Made by a program: the position numbers and the translations under genes
Notes under the pieces: generated by a model
The model's input: only the letters and a program-made list of their open reading frames with translations
Told to the model about the DNA's origin: nothing
The model's database searches: none
From: Plakobranchus ocellatus
Taxonomy: Eukaryota; Mollusca; Gastropoda; Plakobranchidae
Length of the DNA: 24,311 bases
Assembly (NCBI GenBank): GCA_019648995.1
Contig: BLXT01008292.1
Span: 112,777-137,087, forward strand
Direction of reading: 5' to 3'
Shown here: positions 18,701-24,311 of the stretch, piece by piece
Numbering within the stretch: position 1 is the stretch's first letter
How the letters are laid out: every line of letters starts with the position of its first letter

Positions 18701-21700
18701 TTTTCATCGATTTTCCTTAATTCCAACCAAGAGTAATTTAAAAACAATTCAAAATCTATGGCCTTATATTTTTGTAAAAAAGGTTAAATATTACAAGTCC
18801 TTACAGCTCTAAAAATTTTTTTAGGCTGGTTTAAAAATAGACCAAGGATATTATTATTAAGATTCTAATATTATTTCCAGCTCATCACAAAACATTTCTC
18901 AATCTAAATCGTGCAATATATTGCACATTAAATTATTTTTTCATGGTTCAAGGGCTAAGGCTATGGCAATAATTTCTTAAAGTTTGAATTACAATAAATG
19001 CAATATTAAATTTTCAAGTATATAAAGCCAATTTTTCCACTTAAATTCACTGTATTATATTCTGAAAATATAAAAACAATATTCTGCAGTGGAAGAAGTT
19101 CATAGCTTGCAATTTAAAAATGTGATTAATAACTTTATCTATGCTATTCAGATCAATACAATTAAAACTATAAATTTTAAAATGGAGCTAATGAAAAAAT
19201 ATCACAATTAAATTAGAAACCTCTTGAAAGGCAATTGTATTTATGTAATTTATAGCACATATTTTTAATATTGCACAAAACATCTTTTTTTTTTTTCAAA
19301 ATTGTTGTCTCTCCTGGCTGAGAAGTAATTGATTACCTGGCAGCCTATCAGCCCTTCTTGGGACCTTATACATTTGCATGCATTTGTATAGTGAATTATT
19401 GAGTTACTCGTGTATTCAAGTCATCTTGGCATAAATCTAGATCTATTTTGACATACTACTATCAATAAATTGTGCACTTGAGTGATTGAGGTCACGTCAG
19501 GTCATCTGGTATTTTAGCCCAGGGCCATTTGCAGGGCTATGATTGTTTATTTTTTTTTTATGTGACAGTGGGCCTAAATCTAGATATTTTATTTCTGGAA
19601 TGTGTCCTCATATTGTAAGAGAATGTCTTGTGTGTGTGCTGTGGCTTTAGCATACGCCTGCACGCTGGCATAACACATTCTCTATTTTGTTTCTCGAGGC
19701 CAAACAGTAAGAGGCAACAAGCTGATTGGTCCCTTGTTTTTGTTGCGTTAAGCTAACACTAGTGGCTTTGAGAAATTTCTAATATTGAACAAAGCAGTTT
19801 TTTATTCCCTGAAGGAGGCATTCCTTTATTCTAAAAATATAATTTGCTGATATCTTGGATTTTCTAGAGTGTTTGTAAAAGGCAAGGGGATATAGAGTCA
19901 AAGAGAATTATTAATGAAATTATCAGAAAAAATCATAGCAAGTGATCTCTATTGCGTAGCTGACAATGCTTTAGTATGGTAACATTGCATTGCAATTACA
20001 AGATTGCATAGAGAGCCCATTATGTACTTTGCCATTGTCAGCATTGCTGCTTTTTAAGGTTAATATGCTTTCCTTCTGTATATATGCACATTCTGTGTAG
20101 TAGGCATTAACATTTGCTCAGAGGTAAAGCCTACTTCAGACCATCGTCTTGCCATCCATTGAATATTTCACTGGTTCTATTTCACACAGTTAAAAGGCTA
20201 AGTTCCAGCTCCTGTGGGCCACTAAGCCTTTACTGTAATTTTATTTGCATACAATATAACCAAAAGAAATCCCTTCTGCCCTAAAGCTACAGTAAAAGCT
20301 TGTTAGATTTACTTTTTCTAATCAAATATACCTAGTGATTAAAAGATGACAGTCCTAATCCAAGTCCTTTTAGATCTTATGTGGTTTGTCTTGTTTAGGA
20401 CAATAAACCCACCCAGGCCTCTGCAGAAATTAAAAAGAAAATTATCGTGTAAAGTTATGTCATAAGACTTTGTTGGGTACATTGCATAAAGTAAAAGTGG
20501 GGATCATATAACAATAGAAGTGTCAATTGCATAGTACTGTAAATCTTTTAGAATAGCTAATTTATTTCCTTGCACCAAAAACGCATATTTGGCAGTTTCT
20601 TGTACTTTTTTGGCCTTTCTTGAAAATCCCTTTTTAATGCTTATTATATTATTGCACTTTACCACCAAGGGAAAAGTTGTCGATATCAGCTAGCCTCTAC
20701 TTTTGAGGCAGCAAGCAGTCTTTTTTAGGTGACCAGTGAACCAAAATGGAAAAGGTTTAATTTTTTTCTCTTGATTTTTTTTCTTTTATTAAAGGTGCTG
20801 ATGGAGTACACTGGAGGCACTAGTCTTGCTGTCTATTCCCGCCACAAAAATGCAATTCCCCTGGTGTTGTTGCAAACTTATCTGCAAGAACTACTGCTTG
20901 CTCTCCAGTATCTACATCACAACTCTATTGTTCACAAAAACCTGAGGGTGAGATGTCAGATTTTCTTACAATATTTAAAAGAAAACACTGTCATCATTGT
21001 TTTGTTTTACCAATCAATCCATGCTAGTTATGCCATAGTTCAGCATAAAATTATATTCATTTCTGTAGGAATTTTTTTCACATTTTGCATAATTTCATCC
21101 AAATTTGACATTTTTAGTATTCTCCTTAGCATCTCCTTTTATTTTTGCCTCCAATTAATTCCAGTCAACACTTATTGAAAAGTCTTCTGAAAGTATACAC
21201 AAAACAAGTGACCTTTGAGATTTGAAAGGGGAGGAAGAGGTTAGGAGTGATAACTTGAATGATAAATATCCATTTCTGATCTAAATCTGGAAGGATCATT
21301 CTGCTAAGATGCACATTATCATAACAATTTTTAACTTTATTGCTGAATGATCTTTTGACAAAATACCTTTTAGTGTACTAGAAGTGACTATCTCACAGTT
21401 TTATATTTTCATCATACAAAACTTTATATTGTATGTATACTATATACATATAAAATATAATAATGAATGATTATCACTGTTGATGGTATGTCGACTAGTC
21501 CAATGTCCAATGTCAATGAATGATTGTGACATAACGAAATTTTGCATTTGTACAGTCATTGTGAGCGAGCGTTCTGGCCTGTTGGGCTAGGCCTCCGCTC
21601 ACAAGAATATACCTGCTATACACGAGAATTTATCGGCTATACAGGGCTTTGGCAAACAATTATGCTAACTGTGCATTCTCCATCAGGTGCACATTGATCA

Positions 21701-23044
21701 GTGGCCAAGAGAGATGAAAATTATAGTGGAAATGCAGGCTACAGACTGTTACTACCAATCACTCCTAGGATTCGATTCTGCTCATAAAATTGTGTAATTG
21801 CCTCCGAAAAAAGAGATTTCTTGCAAAGTTAAAAAATTTACTGTCATTGAACTTTCTGCTACTGTGGATTACTTTGAGCTCAATTACGTTTTTCAGTGTT
21901 AAAACCTTAATACTTATGTGTTCTCTGCCTTTTCAATTTTAAAGGTATTTGATTTGCAGTGCTCAAATGCAAGCAATGCAAGCAAAAAAGGCAGTTTACA
22001 GATTTTATTGAAAGATATATGAAGTTATTTATGCTCACAGTATATTTGATCTGAGATTAAACTATACGAAATATATAGCTTAAGCCCACATTATACAAAG
22101 ATTGTGTGTTATGACTTGAAAGGTTTTTCTGCCTAAAGGCATTGCAATCAACATAAGGAATGTACAAATATGAAATGAACTGCATCTACTTGTAAACATT
22201 TTATGTTCAAGGATATTTTGCCATAGACTGAAACTATACATAAAATAGGCATTACATGTTTTGGATGTTATTGAGTTACAAAATACACCTGGGTTAACAG
22301 TTGAACAATTAAACCCTATTCCTATAAATGACAAAAATTGGCAGTCGAATGCTTTGTGTGGATCTCGAGTGACAATTTTAATCATGATAATTATTGTTGT
22401 TGTCATCGTCAATTATCAATCATCTTCAACAATATATTTTGTTCTAGGTTGAGATATTTGCAAATTTAATCTAAGTATTTAATGAATTATTCATTTTTCT
22501 TAAACCTTGAAAATGACAATATTTTTTTCGTCATATAAGGCAACCAGTATTTTTGTGGACAGCAGTGGAAAAGTTCGCCTTGCAGATTACAGTATTAACA
22601 AAAGGTAAGATGCTTTTGCACATTTCAGTAAATAAAAATTACAACTGAAGCTAAATTTCAATCTGTAAGATGTAACTGTCCTCTAATGTTGCAATCTTAA
22701 TTAATGATTTGAGATGTGGATCTGTATAGTAATGCGCTAAAATACAAGGAGGACTACTATATTGCAAGGCTGAAAATTGCTGTTTATTTAGATGCGGAAA
22801 GTCACTATTATCAATATTGCCCATTAAATTTTTAGATTTCTCTTTTTTTTGTTTTTTTATTGAATTCCATTCAGCCTCTGGCTGTTAAAAAAAAATATTT
22901 TCTTCCCTCAAAAGTTACTTTCTATCCACCAGACTCAGTGACCTGCATGAGACAGTAGATAGAGCCAGACCTAGTGTGCACTTTTCTGATGAAAGGCCTA
23001 TGGTATTGGGGCGAGGTGGCCAAAAAGGAGACATTTACCAGCTT
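6703..23044 (+). CDS. EIF2AK4: GCN2 eIF2-alpha kinase, partial gene (seven exons)
   Basis: GCN2 is a cytoplasmic kinase that binds uncharged tRNA through a HisRS-like domain and phosphorylates eIF2-alpha, lowering general translation and raising ATF4-type transcripts. Seven exons (6703-6923, 7775-7902, 12002-12198, 15188-15298, 20795-20947, 22540-22604, 22933-23044) sum to 987 bases and join in phase into 329 codons without a stop. Every junction has AG and GT. Residues 1 to about 95 are a Ser/Thr/Pro-rich basic linker. Residues from about 96 onward follow the GCN2 pseudokinase: a glycine-rich loop segment, EWVLQW, EQEFNNLLRLNHPNL, LQYLHHNSIVHKNL, VRLADYSINKR and GGQKGDIYQL each match the human protein in order, as I recall it. 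The domain is catalytically inert by sequence: Glu in place of the VAIK Lys, HKN in place of HRD and DYS in place of DFG. The RWD, active kinase, HisRS-like and C-terminal regions are not in the window. Confidence 0.93.
7775..7902 (+). CDS. EIF2AK4: GCN2 exon: linker end and first pseudokinase strand
   Basis: A strong pyrimidine tract and CACAAG precede 7775, and the donor G|GTAGTA follows 7902. The first base completes the Arg codon begun in the previous exon. The last base is the first of a Gly codon finished in the next exon. The 42 residues begin RTSTPRRSEEHDLGTSPCKDH and end in GVSTLIFKGDKTIQRGKCL. The KGD..IQRGKCLG segment corresponds to the VHKGKCIG segment that opens the human pseudokinase, as I recall it. 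Reading a different frame gives a longer open frame through the exon, but that frame has no GCN2 similarity. Confidence 0.88.
9697..9800 (+). repeat. CT/GA microsatellite
   Basis: About 100 bases of nearly pure CT dinucleotides, broken only by a few TT steps and one GT near the right end, continue a pyrimidine-rich lead-in that starts near 9670. It produces long Leu/Ser frames on one strand and Arg/Glu frames on the other, none of which is a gene. Such tracts in metazoan introns are highly polymorphic and can adopt triplex structure. Confidence 0.97.
10570..11150. other. Unexplained less AT-rich island in intron
   Basis: Base composition here is visibly less AT-rich than the surrounding intron. 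Two overlapping minus-strand open frames (10899-11147 and 10766-10987) cross it. Their translations contain Ser- and Ile-rich segments such as IIMIPILLLSFPLSESQ that match no family I know. It may be a decayed mobile element or chance open frames; I see no ends, repeats or splice sites that decide it. Confidence 0.3.
12002..12198 (+). CDS. EIF2AK4: GCN2 exon: pseudokinase N-lobe
   Basis: The acceptor GAGCAAG precedes 12002 and the donor CAG|GTTCTA follows 12198. The exon enters with two bases of a Gly codon and leaves in phase 0. It encodes HGTSGSTVYSSMDLSSGELV, then AVAEWVLQWRQ, then a hydrophilic stretch ending GEIYLKQ. EWVLQW is a hallmark of the GCN2 pseudokinase, and the residue before it is Glu in place of the catalytic Lys of an active kinase. 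The Lys/Arg/Gly/Glu-rich stretch between WRQ and YLKQ is about 15 residues longer than I recall in human GCN2. The donor departs from GTRAGT after the invariant GT, so a different splice within the variable stretch is possible. Confidence 0.9.
12460..12612 (+). mobile_element. tRNA-derived SINE, near full-length copy
   Basis: The left part resembles a tRNA gene: TGGCACAGTGG at 12472-12482 fits the A-box consensus TRGYNNARNGG exactly, and GGTTTGAGCACC at 12526-12537 is close to a B box. A body (12543-12605) follows that recurs in the second copy at 18104-18166 with 52 of 63 bases identical, and then an A-rich tail. Short flanks CTACCATTTTT on the left and CTACCTTTTT on the right may be decayed target duplications. 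SINEs are transcribed by RNA polymerase III and copied by LINE machinery. This copy is in the sense orientation in a GCN2 intron. I do not recognise the family. Confidence 0.85.
12472..12537 (+). promoter_or_regulatory. Internal RNA polymerase III promoter of the SINE
   Basis: The A box at 12472-12482 matches TRGYNNARNGG at every defined position. The B box at 12526-12537 has T for the usual C in GGTTCGA. The 43 bases between the boxes fit the internal promoter spacing of tRNA-like units. Confidence 0.75.
13330..13760 (+). repeat. Decayed AGAT/AGAC-rich simple repeat
   Basis: The plus strand is a long run of degenerate AGAT, AGAC and AGAA steps, with short intact runs such as GATAGATAGATAA near 13356 and 13455. 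Within it, blocks containing GACAGGCACGCAGGAAAATA (13409) and GACAGACATGCAGGAAGATA (13564) recur about 155 bases apart, so part of the tract was probably duplicated as a larger unit. Long minus-strand open frames rich in Leu/Ser/Ile over this tract are low-complexity by-products. Confidence 0.85.
15188..15298 (+). CDS. EIF2AK4: GCN2 exon: pseudokinase helix C region
   Basis: The acceptor TGATTGTAG precedes 15188 and the strong donor CAT|GTGAGT follows 15298. Both ends are phase 0. The 37 residues read VTSAEQEFNNLLRLNHPNLI followed by HYLAWRHQYDPGKITIH. They match the helix C to beta-4 part of the pseudokinase (human ETEFNSLVKLSHPNVVRYLA, as I recall it). This is one of the two most conserved exons in the window and fixes the gene identity. 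Confidence 0.95.
15889..15950 (+). repeat. Left terminal repeat region of pogo-like element
   Basis: It begins CAGTAGAGC next to a TA. It contains two related steps, CTACAATGGGACC and TTACAACGGGACC, 17 bases apart. A third diverged copy, CTACAGCGGGACC, sits near 16032. Repeated motifs near the ends are usual transposase-binding arrays in this family. Confidence 0.55.
16205..16218 (+). repeat. Homopolymer of 14 G
   Basis: An unbroken run of 14 G lies in the non-coding 5' part of the pogo-like element. It is unusual in this AT-rich sequence and is a place where assembly length errors are likely. Confidence 0.95.
16313..16380 (+). repeat. GT-rich degenerate repeat
   Basis: Irregular GTGTGT and GACTGT steps run through this stretch, still within the presumed body of the pogo-like element. 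It has no coding potential. Confidence 0.6.
16640..16908 (+). pseudogene. Pogo/Tigger transposase N-terminal fragment
   Basis: The ATG at 16640 opens MQHGIKKRKCFSLELKAEII, followed by EEVDKIVKSKAQICQDCEIS and ...IIYTLLRDKDAI. This is the N-terminal helix-turn-helix of pogo/Tigger transposases and CENP-B (compare KRKRLSLEEKLEII...). The frame stops at 16849. Similarity then continues in another plus frame from 16831 (TDRKRLKTTD, one stop, then EELDHCLHTWFNQAC), which is the start of the second, CENP-B-type helix-turn-helix. So there is at least one frameshift and one stop. The DDE catalytic domain is not seen, so only about 90 of a usual 450-550 residues remain. It probably no longer encodes anything. 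Confidence 0.85.
17520..18035 (+). repeat. Long purine-rich (GA/AAG) tract
   Basis: The plus strand is dominated by A and G for about 500 bases. It begins with a GAGAGAGAGATAGAGAGAGG core at 17531-17550 and continues as AGAAAG-type sequence. The strand asymmetry makes long Phe/Ser/Leu open frames on the minus strand (17640-18006) that look membrane-like but are composition artefacts. The second SINE copy is inserted just after the tract. Confidence 0.75.
18074..18087 (+). repeat. Left target-site duplication of SINE copy
   Basis: The 14 bases AAACCAAAAAAGGC recur exactly at 18175-18188. The bases outside each copy differ, so this is not part of a longer repeat. Confidence 0.8.
18175..18188 (+). 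repeat. Right target-site duplication of SINE copy
   Basis: This is an exact repeat of 18074-18087 directly after the A/C-rich SINE tail. Because the tail is itself made of AAAACC steps, the inner edge is uncertain by a few bases. Confidence 0.8.
19618..19683 (+). ncRNA. Candidate miRNA-like hairpin in intron
   Basis: The 66-base stretch folds on itself. AGAGAATGT (19618-19626) pairs perfectly with ACATTCTCT (19675-19683). After one mismatch the pairing continues through TTGTGT against GCATAA with a G-U pair, then GTG with CAC further in. This gives about 18 pairs with two small internal loops and a terminal region of roughly 22 bases. Length, imperfect stem and intronic position resemble a miRNA precursor. 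I do not recognise either arm as a known miRNA, and it may be a chance fold or decayed repeat. Confidence 0.35.
20186..20301. repeat. Three complementary arms forming alternative hairpins
   Basis: ACAGTTAAAAGGCTAAG (20186-20202) can pair with CTAAGCCTTTACTGT (20222-20236) with small bulges. The middle arm 20224-20237 is also complementary, at 13 of 14 positions, to TACAGTAAAAGCTT at 20288-20301. The outer arms are therefore direct repeats flanking an inverted copy. This could be a remnant of a small palindromic transposon or a chance structure. Confidence 0.4.
20795..20947 (+). CDS. EIF2AK4: GCN2 exon: hinge to catalytic-loop position
   Basis: A T-rich tract and TTAAAG precede 20795, and the donor AGG|GTGAGA follows 20947. 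Both ends are phase 0. The 51 residues run VLMEYTGGTSLAVYSRHKNA to SIVHKNLR and cover the hinge, helix D/E and the catalytic-loop position. Where an active kinase has HRDLK, this has HKNLR, so the catalytic Asp is missing. This is the expected state for the GCN2 pseudokinase (human VHKVLS) and is not damage. Confidence 0.95.
20948..22539 (+). other. GCN2 intron, 1.6 kb
   Basis: The donor is GTGAGA and the acceptor CATATAAG. Apart from the hairpin at 21559-21604 it is AT-rich, with no gene I recognise. Confidence 0.85.
21559..21604. repeat. Two-tier GC-rich hairpin
   Basis: TTGTGAGCG (21559-21567) pairs perfectly with CGCTCACAA (21596-21604). Inside it, GGCCT (21576-21580) pairs with AGGCC (21589-21593) around an 8-base loop. 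The surrounding intron is AT-rich, so this compact GC-rich structure stands out. It matches no tRNA or known RNA family that I can recognise. Confidence 0.5.
22540..22604 (+). CDS. EIF2AK4: GCN2 exon: DFG-position strand
   Basis: The acceptor CATATAAG precedes 22540 and the donor AG|GTAAGA follows 22604. The exon starts in phase 0 and ends two bases into an Arg codon. It encodes ATSIFVDSSGKVRLADYSIN followed by KR. The ADYS takes the place of the DFG motif, matching the TDYSISKR segment recalled for human GCN2. At 65 bases it is too short to stand out as an open frame, but both splice sites and phases fit its neighbours. Confidence 0.93.
22605..22932 (+). other. GCN2 intron, 328 bp
   Basis: This is the shortest intron of the set, with donor GTAAGA and acceptor TATCCACCAG behind a T-rich stretch. 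I see nothing else in it. Confidence 0.88.
22933..23044 (+). CDS. EIF2AK4: GCN2 exon: activation segment to helix F
   Basis: The acceptor TATCCACCAG precedes 22933 and the donor CTT|GTAAGG follows 23044. The first base completes the Arg codon. It encodes LSDLHETVDRARPSVHFSDE followed by RPMVLGRGGQKGDIYQL. The GxKGDIYxL end matches the KGDVWRLG segment before helix F of the pseudokinase. It leaves in phase 0, and the next exon (expected to start near GLLLL) is not found before the window ends. Confidence 0.93.
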
Positions 23045-24311
23045 GTAAGGACTGTCTCTGACTGCTACACCTTTCTCCTGTTCTCATAATTCATATCATA
23101 CTCTATTACTTTTCATTGCAATTTATAGATAAAAAGAAATAAAAGGCTACCATGACAAAATGCCTTTATTGGTTTCTGAAAATATTGAGCGTGTGGTGTG
23201 CATTGTATTGTAATAACAGATTTTTTTTTACCAACTATGATGATAAACAAAGCTTTCAAAAGTATATTGTGCTGTCTTTGATACAGCTAAATTAGGAAAC
23301 AATACTTGTACTGCACTGAAGTGCTGGGTGGGTGTGGAATCATTCTTATTATATACAGTTTAATTAACAAAGATGGGGATTTTTTCAGATTTTTTTTAGC
23401 AGGAACTATGCTATTACGTGCACTGCCTGCTTTTTCAAATAGAGTTCTGGAAAGCAAATTCTGCACCATGAGGAATTTTTTTTTTTTTGCTTTTTGAAAT
23501 AAGATTTGTTTCCATCTCAGATTTAATTCTAACCAGAAATGCAATGTTGTACAGTGCAGGTTTCCTGTAGTGGCTTTTAGCACTAAATAAATGATGTATT
23601 CATTTAAACACATAAGTACTTGTATTTTCATTATAAAAATAATATATGCATCAGGAAGTATAAACATCTATAAACAAATTGGCTCTTAGGAATTTGAGAA
23701 AGGTAATGATTATGCCTAAAACTCTTTAAATGAAATTTACATTTTTTTTCTTCATATTGTATTGGGTAGCTGATTGACATGTGAAATTTATGCCCATGTA
23801 CTATTCACTTAGTATTCTTAAAGATCTTTTTATAAATAATCTTTTCTGTTTTGACTTTCTGATTGCCTCTACCTTAGTAATATCTATATGCAGTCTTTAA
23901 AATATTTTATAAAAAATTTGAAATACGATGATGATTTAATCAGTACAAGCTGTGCTTTGCAAGTTATTTAAGTAACATTCTGTGTGAAGAAGTCAAAAAA
24001 CTATGATTTGCAACTGAAGGACATAAAAAAAAAAATTGAAGTATGATAGTCCAAATAAAGATTTTTATCTCATAAAAGGGGTAGTTATTTCGTGTCTTTG
24101 TAATCTCAGTACATTTCAGTTATTCCATGAACCTATTAGGAATTTTTTTCCAACTTCTTTTATTCGACTTCTGACTCATTCACTCAGAATGTGAGCCATT
24201 TTATAATTTTTATCACAAAAATGGTTAAGTTTTAGGGCAAATTTGGCAAACTGTAAGATTTAAATGGTAAAATCCTGTTGAAACAGAGCATAACTCATAA
24301 TTTTGAGAAAT
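23045..24311 (+). other. Start of next GCN2 intron
   Basis: Beginning at the good donor GTAAGG, the sequence to the window end is AT-rich and shows no segment matching the next expected pseudokinase part (GLLLL-type helix F and beyond). The next exon should lie past the window. Confidence 0.75.

Larger units (their letters stand above)
15299..20794 (+). other. GCN2 intron, 5.5 kb
   Basis: This is the largest intron in the window, from the strong donor GTGAGT to TTAAAG. It holds the pogo-like remnant, a G run, a GT-rich stretch, the purine-rich tract, the second SINE copy and two hairpins (19618 and 20186). The parts at 15299-15888 and 18189-19617 are AT-rich with nothing I recognise. Confidence 0.85.

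Noticed and set aside
1-24311. CRISPR array, bacterial operon or prophage
   Set aside because: No spaced identical repeats, no Shine-Dalgarno-linked gene chains, and clear spliceosomal exons and eukaryotic transposons throughout.

Overview
This is AT-rich eukaryotic genomic DNA with an intron-rich gene, several transposon remnants and many simple repeats. It looks like a marine invertebrate, most plausibly a mollusc. That guess rests on the mix of repeats (a gypsy-type retroelement with the pol order seen in marine animals, a tRNA-derived SINE, a pogo-like transposon, a MITE) and on multi-kilobase introns. No taxonomic marker in the window proves it.

The one host gene I can support is the plus-strand gene for GCN2 (EIF2AK4), the eIF2-alpha kinase that senses uncharged tRNA. 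Seven consecutive exons between 6703 and 23044 join in phase into 329 codons without a stop. They encode part of the basic, Ser/Thr/Pro-rich linker after the (unseen) RWD domain and about two thirds of the pseudokinase domain. The active kinase, HisRS-like and C-terminal domains must lie downstream of the window. RWD exons were not found upstream; they may lie before the window or be too short to recognise.

Layout: 1-690, nothing recognisable. About 690-4140, a broken minus-strand gypsy-class LTR retroelement with parts in the order gag, protease, integrase, reverse transcriptase (Gmr1-like order). 4365-4755, a 391-bp MITE with 34-bp inverted ends. 6703-23044, the GCN2 exons. The introns hold a CT microsatellite (9697-9800), a tRNA-derived SINE (12460-12612), a decayed AGAT-rich tract (13330-13760), a pogo/Tigger-like DNA transposon remnant (15889-16912), a 500-base purine-rich tract (17520-18035), a 5'-truncated second SINE copy with perfect 14-bp target duplications (18074-18188), and three imperfect hairpins (19618-19683, 20186-20301, 21559-21604). 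23045-24311 is the start of the next GCN2 intron.

The repeats are best read as passengers in the introns and 5' flank of a housekeeping stress-response gene. I see no prokaryotic-style operon, CRISPR array or defence system. The most unusual items are the IN-before-RT order of the fossil retroelement, the SINE pair, the MITE, the miRNA-like hairpin at 19618 and a glycine-rich loop largely retained in the pseudokinase.
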